Shown piece after piece: positions 35,562 through 47,807 of a stretch of DNA of 64,000 nt (positions are counted from its first letter, which is position 1; the number at the start of each line of letters is the position of its first letter). Source of the stretch: Pontederia crassipes (taxonomy: Eukaryota > Streptophyta > Magnoliopsida > Commelinales > Pontederiaceae); the NCBI GenBank assembly GCA_030549335.1, contig CM060184.1, forward strand, positions 43,613,909 through 43,677,908, read 5' to 3'. The position numbers and the translations under genes are program-made. The notes under the pieces are model-generated. The model was not told where the DNA came from, made no database searches, and worked only from the letters and a program-made list of their open reading frames with translations.

Positions 35562-36069
35562 ATTATAAGATTTCAAAGGGCACCAAGAGAGGGGGGGGGG
35601 GGAGGTGAATTAGTGTTTAATCGAAACTATCGATTTCACGAAATTCATCACGGAAGCACAAAACCGATTCTTGAAACCTTTGCAATTCAGATTATAAACA
35701 CAATATTAGAGGGAGAGAGAGTGAGAGAAATCAAACACAATGAACACGGATGGTTGTTGACGAGGTTCGGCCACACCTTGGCCTACGTCCCCACTTCGAC
35801 TTCTCAACCTCAAGTCCGTTGGAGATTTCATTAAGCACTTCCTTTGTTCCAAATGTGGCAAGGAAGAAAGCCCTTTACACAACCATCTTTTCTCCGCTTC
35901 GAGAGGCAGGACAACCTCTCATCTTAGGAAGCTAATCTTTTCTCTCGCTCAAGAGGTAGGATTTGAACCTCTTTTACACATGAGCTCTCTCTATTTTTCT
36001 GAACAAAATGTTTCTCTCTCTTTACAATGCTAGGCTCACAAGAGTGGAAGAGAGAAAGAAGAGCACAAC

Positions 36070-37850
36070 TGATGCATGCAAAATACAACATATTTTAGAT
36101 TATTATTTTAATTAATTTTTCTATAATTTGATCATAGCGTGCATCATTTTTAGTCGTAATTCCGGATTTATCAATTTTGAATATTTTAACCGAGGAGGGA
36201 TTTACTTAATTGTTATAATTATTTTGTAGGCAATATGACTCGGCCATATTCGGCCGAGATGATCTCATGGTTGGATAAGTTATATCTTACTTCGTTGGGG
36301 GTAAAAACGAATGCAACTTGAGTTTTGGGCGTAACGATCAAAGACTCTTCTTCGTTTTGGCCGAGATTAGAAGAAGAAATCATCGTTTTGGCCGAGATTT
36401 GAAGGGGGTAAAGATAAAATGATGCTATCATTTTGTGCGTAATAAGTAAAAGAACTCATCATTTTGGGAGTAAAGATAAGAATTGTTTATCATTTTGGCC
36501 GAGATTTGGCTTTACCCCCAAGATATTTTGGCCGAGATTAGAAGAAGTTTGGCCGAGATTTGAAGAAAGGATTCATCATTTTGGGCGTAATGATAAGGAC
36601 TCTTCTTTGTTTTGACCAAGATTTGGAGGGGGTAAAGATAAAAGAAGCCATCGTTTTGGCCGAGATTGAATGGAGTAAAGATAAGAGAATGTTTATATTT
36701 TTGGGCGAAATTATCATTTTGGCTGAGAACGTATCAAGCTTTATCCAAGTTTTATCCACTAAATTTAATTCCAACCGTACGATATCACGACCGTGATCAA
36801 ATTGAAGACCGTCCGCACCTATAAATACGTGAAGAATTCTCATTCCAATTGGTGCTCTGAAGTTCAGGCTTTCTTTTACAGCGAGTCGAGAGTCTACAGG
36901 CTTCGACCAAGAGGAGAGAGGTGCGACGGCTGGAGGTTGATCGCGATGACCCTGATCAAGTCCGAGAGGCTACCCGACTGTCTGCCCAATTCAAGATCTC
37001 TACTTTTATTTTGGGTGTAATTCTTCCAATTTTTATTATTGTTTTATTATCTCTTCAGAATTTCTAGGATGAACTCCATATCTCTATTTATTTTATTTTA
37101 GGAGATTATTATTGAAGGGAAATTATTTGGACCCTATATTATTTGTTTTAATCTTTTCTGATCGACCAGTTAATTGTGCTTAGTGCTTTTGATTTAATTA
37201 TTTGGATTTTTGAGTTGAGTAATTACCAATTTGTGGACTATTTGATTTCAGAATTCATTAATTAAACTAATTGATTTTATTTGAAATTAATAATTGACAT
37301 AAATTTGATAACTAGTGTGGAGAATCAAATTTGTGTGATCTGTTAATCTATACCAGTTTGTGGAGTGATTAATAGTCTAGGGAATCCAATTTAATGCGTC
37401 TTAATTTTAATATGATTTGATGGGATGCCAGTTTGTGGAGACTTCAATTCTTATTAAATTAAGATAGTTTAATTTTCATACTTAGATTGAGGGAATGCCA
37501 GTTTGTGGAGACCGCAATTTAATCATGTTAAGTTAATTATTTAGGGGGACTCTAATCCATCATTAAAGATTAAATTTATCTTTTATGGTTCAAATATTAT
37601 CCTGATCTATTTTCATCCTAAGGCCTAACTTCAACACCACTATCTTATCTTTATCCTATTTCCTTTATTTTATTTTACAAAACCTATTTCCAAAATCCAA
37701 GTTTTTCTTCTCTCTTGTTAATTTTTAATTTTTGATATTGAATTAATAATATTCCTCGGGGGTTCGACACTCTTACTCCTATTACTATATTACTTGAGCG
37801 ACTAGTGCACTTGCTAGCGATCTTATTTTGCTACATCATTTTACGCATCA
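36070..37850 (+). mobile_element. Athila-family solo LTR
   Basis: It starts TGATGCATGCAAAATA and ends CATTTTACGCATCA; ACAAC flanks both sides exactly (36065-36069, 37851-37855). The same family appears at 50885-54086, 57938-58113 and 62547-64000. A TATA box, CCTATAAATACG, sits at 36819-36830. The downstream part ends with the phrase GGGGTTCGACACTC and TGCACTTGCTAGCGA. It is 1781 bp with no coding. Confidence 0.9.
36240..36735. repeat. GGCCGAGA / GGGCGTAA motif cluster in Athila LTR
   Basis: Seven copies of GGCCGAGAT occur between 36240 and 36670. They alternate with (T)GGGCGTAA or GGGGTAAAGATAA phrases and the connecting words ATCATTTTGG and AGAAG. The zone precedes the TATA box, so it would be in U3 and could act as an enhancer-like array. 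The same words recur at 51960-52330 and 63590-64000. Confidence 0.75.
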
Positions 37851-38601
37851 ACAACTAAAATGATAACTTCAAGAAAAAAAGATCTTCTTTTGATTTCTTG
37901 AGAAAAAAGATCTTCTTTTGATTTCTTGAAGTATTGCTTCAATGCTTGGATTGGTGCTTTTGCTTCTGGTCTTGGCACTCCTTTTATAAGTTCTGGTATG
38001 TGGAAAATTCGTCCAGAATTAATTTCACATTTTATCCTTGAAATATAGCCGTTACTGTTCATCTGAGTAATGGACCGATCGACCAGTCTATATGATCGTT
38101 GCGCTTTATTTGCTGACTGACCGCAATCGGTCGATTGACCGAACTATCGACCGGTACAGTCTCGCAGTTTTGATTTCCTCCCGTTCAGTTGATTGATCGG
38201 CCGGTGCATCGACCACTCTGTCGACCAATGTAATCTCGACATGGATTTGAGCAGTTTATGCATTAACCGATCGACCGGTATATCCAAATTATGCATGGAC
38301 TATCTCGACCGGCCTTCATAGCTTTGATCGGCAGGTTGACCATCGTGCACTATTTTGAGCATAACTTTTTGCACAGTTATCCAAATTAGATGATCTTAGA
38401 GTCCATGAAAAGCTGACAGAATTCTCTACAACGATATTCAATATTTATCCAAAACTAATGAGATCAGTGCCAATTCTTTAATCAAAGTGTAGTGCATAAA
38501 TGTATCTCCTTTTCCTTAAACTTTAACATTTTATCTTTAATCATTCGAGGTTTGTATCATCAAAATATAATTTTATATGTAATTAAAACTTAGATCCAAC
38601 A

Positions 38602-39706
38602 TACCAGCGTGCGATGAAGTAGGGGAAATTTCGACGGTGACTCAGTACTATGTCAAATTCATTCGTCTGGAGAGGTACAACACTCTCAAGATGAGTGACA
38701 GAGAGATGGCAGACCATTTCTACCAGGGTTTAAACCAAACGATTAGGGCCAGCATCTTAGATGGTCAATGTGCAAATGTGAGTCTGGAAGTGGAGTTAGC
38801 AACAATGATGGAAAGGAACTGTGATAGAGAACAACAAGAGCTGAAAGATGTGAAAGGAAAGGCTCCCATACAGTCCTCTGCGCAGAATCAACCTTGATGG
38901 AATGATCATTGTCAGAATCGAGGAGGATCCGACCGTAGGAATCAACATCGGGATAACCGAGCGAGGCCTTATGGGCCTCATGATGCTAACCGTCAGCCAC
39001 AACCCTAGCGTCAGCAGCTCCAGCAGCCCCAGTATCAGGCACATGGTACTGGTGCCTGCCCCCACTGTAGGAGGTTCCACATCGGAGAATGTAGGATGAA
39101 GACTGGGGTATGATTGCACTATGGTCAACAAGGACATTTCATTCGTGACTATCCTACTAAGAAGGATGATACCGCACCAGCTTCGTGTGACGCAAGAGGT
39201 GGGAACAACATGGTGCGTGGAAGAGTCTTCCACCTAAAAGAAGATAGGGTACCGACAGACGCCAAAGTTATTAGAGGTACGCTATCCATAGCCGGTCTCC
39301 CTACTACTGTCCTATTTGATTCTGGTGCATTGCACTCCTTTATGTCCAAAGACTGTGCTACTGCGTTAAGTTTACCTCAACATGTTATAAGTCACCCTAT
39401 GGAGATCATTACTCCCATGGGAATGCTCCACGCCACGAAGTACCTTCCTGATGTACCAGTGGAGATACAAGGAAATAAATTTTATGCAGACTTGATAATC
39501 ATTCCAATGAGGGACTACAATGTCATTCTTGGCATGGATTTACTATCCTACCATGATGTAGCGTTCTATGTAAACGGAAGAAAGCAATCATTGGTACCCA
39601 AGGTGAACGCAAGGCTACTGTTAGAAGTACCACAGGCAAAGATGGAAAGACTATCATATCTGTCATAAAAGCACAAATGATGATACAGAAGGGATGTAGA
39701 GGTTTA
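38602..39706 (+). pseudogene. Chromovirus gag (C-terminal part) and protease
   Basis: The frame at 38637-38897 is the mid-gag of a Tekay-like element: TQYYVKFIRLERY, MADHFYQGLNQTIRASILDGQC, ELATMMERNCDREQQELKDVKGKAP. Next is a degraded zinc knuckle near 39055-39165 (CPHCRRFHIGEC, and LHYGQQGHFIRDYP, with cysteines replaced). The aspartic protease frame (39114-39668) keeps the active site VLFDSGALHSFMS and NKFYADLIIIPMRDYNVILGMDLLSYHD. A frameshift precedes the conserved KAQMMIQKGCRGL at 39667-39706. N-terminal gag is absent because the copia and its associated deletion replaced it. The Athila element interrupts the sequence at 39707. Confidence 0.85.
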
Positions 39707-40798
39707 TGATGTGAACTTATCGTAGTTATGAAATTTCTGATTCTCACACGAGAAATAATTCTAGTCACGTTTAATTTTACTCAAGAGTTCACGTAACTGC
39801 AAGTGCACAGGTCGAGTAGAAACCCTGAGTGTCGTAACCCCATTGACTTAGATTAATTAATTATCCTATATATACCTCGGAAGTCGTCACAAAATTATAA
39901 AAGAATAAATGAAATGAATGAATGAATATGGATTCAGAATAAGAAAGTAAGATAAGAAAAGATCAAAGAATGAAGGAAGAGATTCCCTCGTAATGAACTC
40001 GTTGATGCTATTGCAATCACCGTATCTGACTTACTGATTTTATAATCTCACTCTATCTCTCAACCTATTGGTGTATCTATAAATCGAGAAGAGAGTAGCC
40101 GCTGATCACCAAATTAAGATTACTGATTAATAAGATTCTCATCCTTAATCTGTAAAAGAGTTCGATCTCTCGATCTCCTATAACTCATTCTTCTAATTTT
40201 AATCTAATAATCAAAATGCATATTAACACCTCACACGACTGTAAGGATTCTCATCTCATAACAGTCACTATGATAGATCTCTCGATCTTTCTAATAAATA
40301 ATAAACTAGAAATTACTAGAAGCATAGCAAGTAACATGGCTAATTTCTCCTCTCGGATGAAATTGGCTAAAGAAGAAAACAATTGATCTCTCGATCTAAT
40401 TGAAACCAGATATAAAATTCTAAACAGCCATGCATCACGTAAATGAAATGAAGAGTCAAATTCATGTTATCAAGAAGTCGGAATAAAAGTTAGCATCAAC
40501 AAAGTTTCATCACGAGAGAATCTAAAAATCTTCTTTAGTTCATCTTCATTTTTCAAAGCCTTCGTCTTTTCTTTCTCCCTTCTCCTTCTGCTCCCCGCAT
40601 GCCTCCTTTCTCTCTTCTCCTTCTTCTTTTTGTTTCATCCCCTGCTCGGAATTCAAATTTTGAAAAGTTGTTAGTCCTTGCTTTTACTCTTTCAACTTAT
40701 ATGGTAAAAAATGATAAAAAACATTTAAATATGCTCAACTTTTATATAAATTCATGAATTTAATTGCAGTGATTATAGGTACATAAAAGAGGTGATCA
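39707..40798 (-). mobile_element. 3' LTR of the Athila element
   Basis: Read on the minus strand it starts TGATCACCTCTTTTATG and ends ACGATAAGTTCACATCA. Just outside, at 40799-40816, is a polypurine tract (minus strand GCTTGGGGGAATT), which marks the boundary. The terminal part has the family signature GTTACGACACTCAGGG and TGCACTTGCAG. It is 1092 bp. GATCTCTCGATCT words recur six times or more between 40080 and 40400. Confidence 0.75.
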
Positions 40799-40816
40799 AA
40801 TTCCCCCAAGCATAGC
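40799..40816 (-). promoter_or_regulatory. Polypurine tract of the Athila element
   Basis: Minus strand ATGCTTGGGGGAATT abuts the LTR start TGATCACC. A second candidate, AAGCTTGGAGGAGGGG, lies at about 41737-41752, so plus-strand priming may have used either. Confidence 0.7.
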
Positions 40817-41841
40817 TTTTTTGCTTGTCCTCAAGCAATGTTCAAGATAAGGGTGATCTTCATCTTGCTTTCCCGCCAACTTTTTAATATACCAACCTGA
40901 TATTCTTTGCTCAAGCGCCCCATCTGTTCCTCCATTCCCTGACTTTAATGAAGATATTAACAACAAGACATTTTTAACTTCCTCTCTTTAGCTCAAGCCA
41001 GAGAATTCAAATGAGAAAAATAGATAATAAGAGTGTCAATGCTAAATCTACCGATGCAGTATAAACTTTCTTTGAATTTTTATTTCTTTTCAATTGTCCA
41101 GTACTCATGTGATTATCCATAATGCTCAGGGAAATTCATGTAGCAGGTTTTTGATCGGCACAACCTAGAGCAGTTGCTCTTAGGGTACTAGGCATGAACC
41201 CCTACGGATCTACTCACCCAAAATCACCCTGGCTTAGGAATGCACCCATTTTGTACCTCCTGGGGCTCTCTTGGCCCTCTTTTCTTTTTCTTTTAACTTT
41301 TGTTTTGCTCATTGCTTTTCCTTTTCTTTTGCTCATTGCTTTTCCTTTTCTTTCTTTTGATTTCATACTGCACTGGAAAATATTAGTATTAGCAATCTTA
41401 TTAGCAGTTATTTGAATTCAGAGGCAAGCTTAAATAAGATTGGTCGTCAAGCTCTTAATACAGCAAAATAGTCACTTTCCACTAGCCTTTGCCCTGTCAC
41501 TTTAAGCATTGAATTTGGTTGCAAAATATGTTAAAATGTTAGGGGCTAGCAAGATGTGCTTGAACAAAGTTTCAGGAGGTTGCAACATTGGCTATGGCTA
41601 CGAGATGAAATTGAAATCTCTTATTGTACTATGTGAGGTTAACATGGTGCAATGCCAATCTATAAAGTGAGAGTTTGAATTTAAAATTATGAAAAATGAG
41701 AGTTAAGTAGAGAGTAGAAATGTACCATGTTGTCCCCTCCTCCAAGCTTAGAATCGACTCTGTCCTCAGTGTCGATCATGCCAGGAAGAGGGACCCGGAG
41801 TCGGTTGGAACTCAAGGATGCGGTCAGTGACTTGCTGGATG

Positions 41842-42787
41842 TCACTGAGGGTTGTTAGGATAGAATTCTGAACATCTTCCTCTCCCCCAAGTTTTGTTAC
41901 TTGGTCTAGAATGAGGTCCAATTTGCTGGATGTGGTGAGTGGTAGAGATGGAGAGACATCTGGAGCTGAGAGGAGGAAGAGACAATGCGCCTTCGAGGGG
42001 TTCTGGAGCTAGAGGGAAGTTGCGAGGTTGTTTTGTAGTCCAAAAGTAGTGGGGGTAATGTTGGAATAGGCCTTGTGACCTGAATGAAATCATTCATCCA
42101 CCAATTCCGACCTTCCAGGATTGAAGTCCATCGAGGGTCAGGTAGTTGGAAGAGGGCAGATGGATTGGATTGCCGCCAAAAATGTTGGCCATTCACCATG
42201 AGAAGAACCCCTTCCTTGGTAAAAAAATCCAAGTCGATTAGTGTTGCAGGTGTAGGGGTGGTGTCGGCTAAGAACACATAGTGTTCTGCTAAGGGTGTAA
42301 TGAGGTTGCTGCAGAGAATTGGACTAATTTCACGGGTTGACTCCGTGATCAAACTTTGCAGGAAGAACGAGGCAAGGTTAATCTCTGTGTTCGACAGCAG
42401 ACACTAGAGAATAAAAAGTTTATTTGTAGAAACAAGGTCCCGCTTGTATTCATTGGGGCGGATTAGGATAGTGTTGGTCAGAAGGATATGAAGATATCGA
42501 CGAACAGGGGTCTTCAGGTCATGGACGACTAGGTGTAACATGTTATCGATTCGTCGGTCGGTAAGTTGATACCAAACTTCAAATGTAGGAAAAGAGGGTG
42601 GAGGGGCTTTATAGCCAACATTAGGCAGATTCATAAAACGGGCTAAAGTGTCTACACCCATGGCGAGTTCGTGATTACACAACCGAAACTCAATGTGATC
42701 AGGAACTCCATCTTCATCAAAATTGGTGGGATACAGAGTTCTTAAGAACTCTACTGGTACCTCTTTGTAGAGGTCCCAACGTTTCAT
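41842..42787 (-). pseudogene. Athila-type third ORF (env-position protein)
   Basis: The frame at 42787-42404 begins MKRWDLYKEV and contains RTLYPTNFDEDGVPDHIEFRLCNHEL and RRYLHILLTNTILIRPNEY, typical of the plant ATHILA ORF family. A stop then separates 42352-41906, whose start, MITESTREISPILCSN, continues the family pattern. The tail is proline and serine rich. In Athila elements this ORF lies downstream of pol, where envelope genes sit in retroviruses. No membrane segment or signal peptide is visible here, and no function can be assigned. It is broken by at least one stop and has no intact C terminus. Confidence 0.7.
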
Positions 42788-43645
42788 AAAGAAAGGGAGG
42801 AGACGGGATCGATGAAGTATGGTCCTGATATCGTCAAATAGTTCGAGAGATTCGAGAGTGGAAAATCTAGGAATCGGGTAGAAGAAAAATTTTTGAACCT
42901 TGTATAGAGAAGACGTTGGACTTTATTGCTATCTGTTGGCTATCGTAGTTTGGTCGTTGGTTGCAAGAGGCCGTTCGGACGAAGCCGTCGCCTGATGGAC
43001 TCAGACGAACTATTGGTTTGGGAATCAGACGACGTACGGATTCTCTTCATGTTGCCGGTTGAAAATATCGGTGATTGTAGGAGTGGAGGACGGTGGGGTT
43101 TCTCGGAGGGCGGTGGAGTGTTGTTTTAGGGATTTCGAGAGGTAGCTGAGGGATGATGGGTGTAGGGGAGGGATTAGTCGATCGGGTGGAAAACGAAACG
43201 ATGTGAAGGAATTTGTGTGGGACTTGAAAAAGTGAATATTTGGGTAGATATGGTATTAGATTCTGTTGGGATTCTCAACCAAATCTAAAAAGTGTACTTT
43301 CAGGTGATTTTTCTGATACTTCTTACCCTGCAGGTGCTGATGTGGCTGCTGACCATTTATTTGGTTGTGTTGCCTCCCTATAGCGCTTTTTTTTAACATC
43401 GTTAGCTCGACCTTATTTCTTCTAGTGGTCCGTCTGCAGATGTAGTACTTCTTCGAACCTTACTGCGCTTGGATTGTAACGTTTTAGTCTTTGCCCATTG
43501 ACTTTGAAGATTTCTGAATTACTATTTTTGATGTCCACAGCGCCATGGGGTATATTTTTTTGATGATAAACAGTCCAGACCATCGCGTTCTTAACTTCCC
43601 GGGAAAAAGTCGTAGTCGGGAGTTAAATAACAGAATCTGATCGCC

Positions 43646-46521
43646 CTATTTGAAACTCCTTCTCAATATGTGCATATCATGCCATTTCTTCGTTCTTTCT
43701 TTATAGATGCGGGAGTTGTTATAAGCATCTAATCTCAATTCATCTAGCTCATTGAGTTGCAATAAACGTTTTCCAGAGGCTGCTTGGAAATCATAGTTCA
43801 GTATTTTAATTGCCCAAAAAGCCTTATGTTCTAATTCCACCGGTAGATGATAATGTTTGTCATAGATCAGCTTGAATGGTGTTGTCCCAATTGGTGTTTT
43901 ATATGCAGTCCGATATGCCCACAGTGCCTCATTAAGTTTCAGGCTCCAATCCTTCCTGGTTATTGAAATGGTTTTCTCAAGAATTAGTTTGATCTCTCTA
44001 TTCGAGACTTCTGCTTGCCCATTGGTTTGAGGATGATAAGCGGTAGAAATCCTATGATTGACCCCATATTTGAGCAACAATTTTTTAAAACTCCGATCGA
44101 TAAAATGTGATCGTCCATCACTAATGATCAATCTCGGTACTCCAAACCTTGGAAATATTATGTCTTTAAAGAGCTTAACAACCGACCTTGAGTCTGCTGA
44201 GATTGTGGGGATGGCTTCAATCCATTTTGATACATAGTCAATAGCTAGAAGTTTAAACTTGTATCCGCATGAGGGAGGAAAAGGTCCCATGTAGTCCACT
44301 CCCCATACATCGAATATTTCTACCTCAAGTATAGGTTGTTGAGGTGATTCATTTCTTCTGCCTATATTTTTGGTTCTTTGATAGGCATCACAAGATTTAA
44401 CAACATTGATTGCATCCTTGAATAGGGTTGGCCAATAAAAACCTGTCTGGAGAACTTTAGAGGCTGTTTTCTGATATCCTCCGTGATCACCATAAGTAGA
44501 TGAATGGCATTCCTGTAATATAGTAGATTGTTCTTCGTCTCCTATGCATCTACGATATATTTCATCTGCACATTTTTTGAATAGAAATGGTTCATTCCAG
44601 AAGTAGTATTTGATATTAGAGAAAAATTTCTTCTTTTGTTGATAGGACAGATCAGGTCGTAGAACTCCGGAAGCTAAGTAGTTAGCATAATCAGCAAACC
44701 AAGGAAGTTGTGTTTTCTGAATCGAAAACAATTGATCATCTGAAAAAGAGTCATTAATAGCACCGTAGACGCTAGGGTTAATGTCTTCTTCTGATAATTG
44801 AAGTCGAGAGAGATGATCAGCTACTACGTTTTTTGCCCCCTTCGATCTTTGATCTCTAAATCGAATTCCTGTAACAAAAGGATCCATATGATGAGTCTAG
44901 GTTTGGTATCTTTTTTAGCCATAAAGTATCGCACAGCTTGGTGATCAGTGTACACAATGACTTTAGAGCCAACTAGGTAGGATCTGAATTTATCCATTGC
45001 AAAAACAACTGCTAGGAATTCTTTTTCGGTTGTAGCATAATTGATTTGCGCTTCATCCAAGGTTTTGCTAGCATAATAGATTGCATGTTTCTTTTTATCT
45101 TTCCTTTGTCCCAATACTGCTCCCACAGCTTGATCACTAGCATCACACATAATATCGAATGGCAGGGACTAATCGGGTGGTTGGATGATTGGAGCTGTTG
45201 TAAGAGCTTTTTTCAGGGTCTCAAAAGCCTTTAAATAAGGTTCATCAAATATAAACTCTGCTTCCTTAGATAATAATTTTGTCAAGGGCCTTCCAATTAG
45301 AGAAAAGTTCTTAATGAAACGTCGATAGAACCCAGCATGTCTAAGAAAACTTCTAATTCCTTTGATATTAGTAGGCAGAGGTAATTTTTCAATTACTTCT
45401 GTCTTAGCTTTGTCAACTTCAATAGCTCGGCCTGAAACAATATGCCCCAGGACTACTCCTTCTTGTACCATAAAGTGACATTTCTCCCAGTTCAACACGA
45501 GATTTGATTCAGCGCATCTTTGTAATACCTTTCCTAAGTTCTATAAACAAATTTCAAAGGAAGTGCCATACACTAAAAAGTCGTCCATAAATACCTCCAT
45601 TATTTCTTCAATGTAATCAGAGAAAATTGACATCATGCACCTTTGAAAGCTTGCTGGAGCATTACATAATCCAAAGGACATCCTTCGGTATGCAAAGGTT
45701 CCATAGGAACAAGTAAAAATAGTCTTTTCCTGATCTTCTGGATAAATAGAAATTTGATGAAATCCAGAAAATCTGTCCAAGTAACAAAAATAAGAGTGAT
45801 TTGCTAGCTTTTCTAACATCTGGTCAATGAAAGGTAATGGAAAGTGGTCCTTTCTTGTGGCTTTATTTAGTTTCCTAAAGTCGATGTACATCCTCCATCC
45901 TGTTACCGTTCGTGTGGAAATGAATTAGTCCGACTCTGTCTTTACTAAAGTCATTCTGCCCTTTTTCGGCACGACCTGCACAGGGCTCACCCACTGACTA
46001 TCTGATATGGGGTAGATAATTCCTGCATCTAAAAGTTTAATCACTTCTTTCTTCACTACTTCTTTCATTGCTGGATTAAGCTTTTTTTGTCCCTCTATGG
46101 AAGGTTTATAGTCCTTTTCCATATGGATGCGGTGCATGCATATAGCTGGGTTAATTCCTTTGAGATCATCCAATGTGTATCTGATGACATGCTTGTAAGC
46201 TTTTAACTTATCCAATAGCTGCTGAAGTTGAGTTGTCTTTAAATCCGCACTGACAATTACTGGATAAGTGAAATTTTCTCCTAAGAATTCATACTTGAGA
46301 TTTTGAGGAAGCTTCTTTAATTCTGGCTTTGTTGGCTTCTTTGAGCTAGATTGTTGCATGAACTCTACGGATTGGTCTTCCAGTAGGGTGTCAGGATGTT
46401 GTATTTCAGTTGAGGGCATGTGACTCGTAAGAATGCTTGCTTCTTCTTCTGTCCACAAAGATGACTCTTGGGCTTCAAGAGATACTTCTAGAGAGTCTGA
46501 TATGTGAATGACTGATGCCAC
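43646..46521 (-). pseudogene. Athila pol: RT, RNase H, integrase
   Basis: This is the best-preserved coding region of the nest. RT spans about 46250-45490 with WVSPVQVVPKKG, MYIDFRKLNKATRKDHFPLPFIDQM, RMSFGLCNAPASFQRCM and the intact catalytic VFMDDFLVYG. RNase H follows (45150-44824) with [27 protein letters not shown]. Integrase (44887-43646) has the zinc segment, the D,D,E core ([32 protein letters not shown]) and [18 protein letters not shown]. Disablements are few: stops near 45924, 45540 and 45168 (the last changes a Trp codon to TAG) and a frameshift near 44830. This suggests late insertion relative to the surrounding chromovirus. Confidence 0.9.
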
Positions 46522-46545
46522 TTTCTGTATAAGGAAGTCCAGTGG

Positions 46546-47586
46546 CTAAAATTGAAGACGGTGATCCTCCATGTTTGGGCAATTAATAATGTGATTCAAT
46601 CTAAATTCGACTCTGTCATCGCCTATTTGAAAGGTAAGGTGACCTTGTTTAACGTCTATCACCGCTCCGACGGTAGCTAGGAAGGGTCTCCCCAACAAAA
46701 TGGGAGTTTGATTGTCTTCGTCCATGTCTAAAACCACGAAATCGGCTGGTATGTAGAAATTTCCTACTTTGATGGGTATGTCTTCCAGAATTCCCTGTGG
46801 AATTTTTATAGATCTGTAAGCTAATTGGAGAGACATATTCGTGGGCTTAATATCACCCATTTCCAGTTTCCTACACAATGACAGAGGAATAACACTTACT
46901 GAAGCACCAAGATCACACAAGGCTCTTTGTAACTTTCGGTTTCCAATTTCACACGGTATGGAGAAACTCCCCGGATCATTTAGCTTTGGAGGTAATTTGT
47001 TTTGAATTACAGCACTTGCCTCAGCAGTTAGCGCAATTGTTTCATTTTCTTGTATCCTTCTCTTCTTCGATAGAATGTCCTTCAGGAATTTGGCATATGT
47101 CGACATTTCTTGAATAGCTTCCACGAAGGGTACATTGATATAGAGTTTCTTTAGGATCTCCACAAACTTGCCAAATTGTTGATCCCGTCGAGATTTCTCA
47201 AGGGCTTTCGGAATTGGTATCCGAGAAGAATAACTAGGATGTTCGTCAACAAGCTGTTGTTTGGATTTATTTTGTCCATTCATTGTATTTTCTGGTTGAA
47301 CTATCTGACTTTGATCACCAATTCCCTCGGTTGCTTCTGTCGAGATCTCGACTCTTGTTCTTTTGGTGTTACCTATTGTTTTTCCACTTCTTAGAGTTAC
47401 AGCTTGAACTTTTTCCTTTGGATTCTTCTCTGACTGTCCAGGTAAGATTCCCGGTTGTCTTGAAGAAGATGCGGCTTGTTGCGCTATTTGAGTTTCCAAC
47501 ATTTTGTTATGAATGGAAAGACTTTCAATTTTCTCGAACATCTCCTGCATCAGAGTGACCTGTTTCGACATATATTTTTCCATCAT
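46546..47586 (-). pseudogene. Athila gag C terminus and aspartic protease
   Basis: A 346-codon open frame. The first half is hydrophilic linker with KNPKEKVQAVTLRSGK, a conserved Athila/Tat gag-protease junction phrase, then PYSSRIPIPKALEKSRRDQQFGKF and the VPFVEAIQEMSTYAKFLKDIL motif. The protease half has RALCDLGASVSVIPLSLC with the active-site Asp in DLGAS, and LLGRPFLATVGAVIDVKQG. It is uninterrupted, but a stop separates it from pol at about 46540. It is in the same polyprotein as gag and pol in related elements. Confidence 0.88.
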
Positions 47587-47807
47587 TACTTCTAGTTTGT
47601 TGGTGGAAGATGACCCCTGATCTGACGAAGGGTTTTTTGTGCTATCTGATTAAACCTATTTTGCCAAGCGGGAACTTGAGTTTGTTGGAGGTTGTCTCTG
47701 TAGGAAAACTTTGGATTGTTCCTCCATCCAGGATTGAAAGTGTTAGAATATGGGTCATTATTCGATGGATAGGGACCTATCGCATTAGCTTGTTGTTGAT
47801 GCCCTTG

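Larger units (their letters stand above)
29163..38601 (-). mobile_element. Gag-only copia element nested in the chromovirus
   Basis: The two long direct repeats, 29163-33175 and 35564-38601, are about 1.25 kb each once foreign insertions are subtracted. The minus-strand order is LTR, primer site, gag, polypurine tract (GTCAAAAAGGTAGAGAT, just right of 33175), LTR starting TGTTGGATC. Only gag is present: 2.4 kb separates the LTRs, too little for pol. It therefore depends on other elements, like a LARD. The outside flanks do not match (CTTTT and TACCA), which, with the missing host sequence, shows a deletion or recombination at one side. Confidence 0.8.
35564..38601 (-). mobile_element. 5' LTR of gag-only copia, split by an Athila solo LTR
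   Basis: Partner of 29163-33175 and interrupted by 36070-37850. Net length is about 1252 bp against about 1244 for the partner. A 13-base G run occurs at 35591-35603. The segment around 37866-37930 is locally duplicated: AAAAAAGATCTTCTTTTGATTTCTTGA occurs twice. It ends TAGATCCAACA at 38601. Confidence 0.8.

Noticed and set aside
41730..41760. Second polypurine-like tract as the true LTR border of the Athila element
   Set aside because: It is not followed by a TG-starting sequence that forms an LTR. The tract at 40799 abuts TGATCACC and fits an LTR ending at 39707 better.
42926..43129. 67-codon frame on the + strand
   Set aside because: It is antisense to the spacer between Athila pol and the third ORF, with no conserved features.
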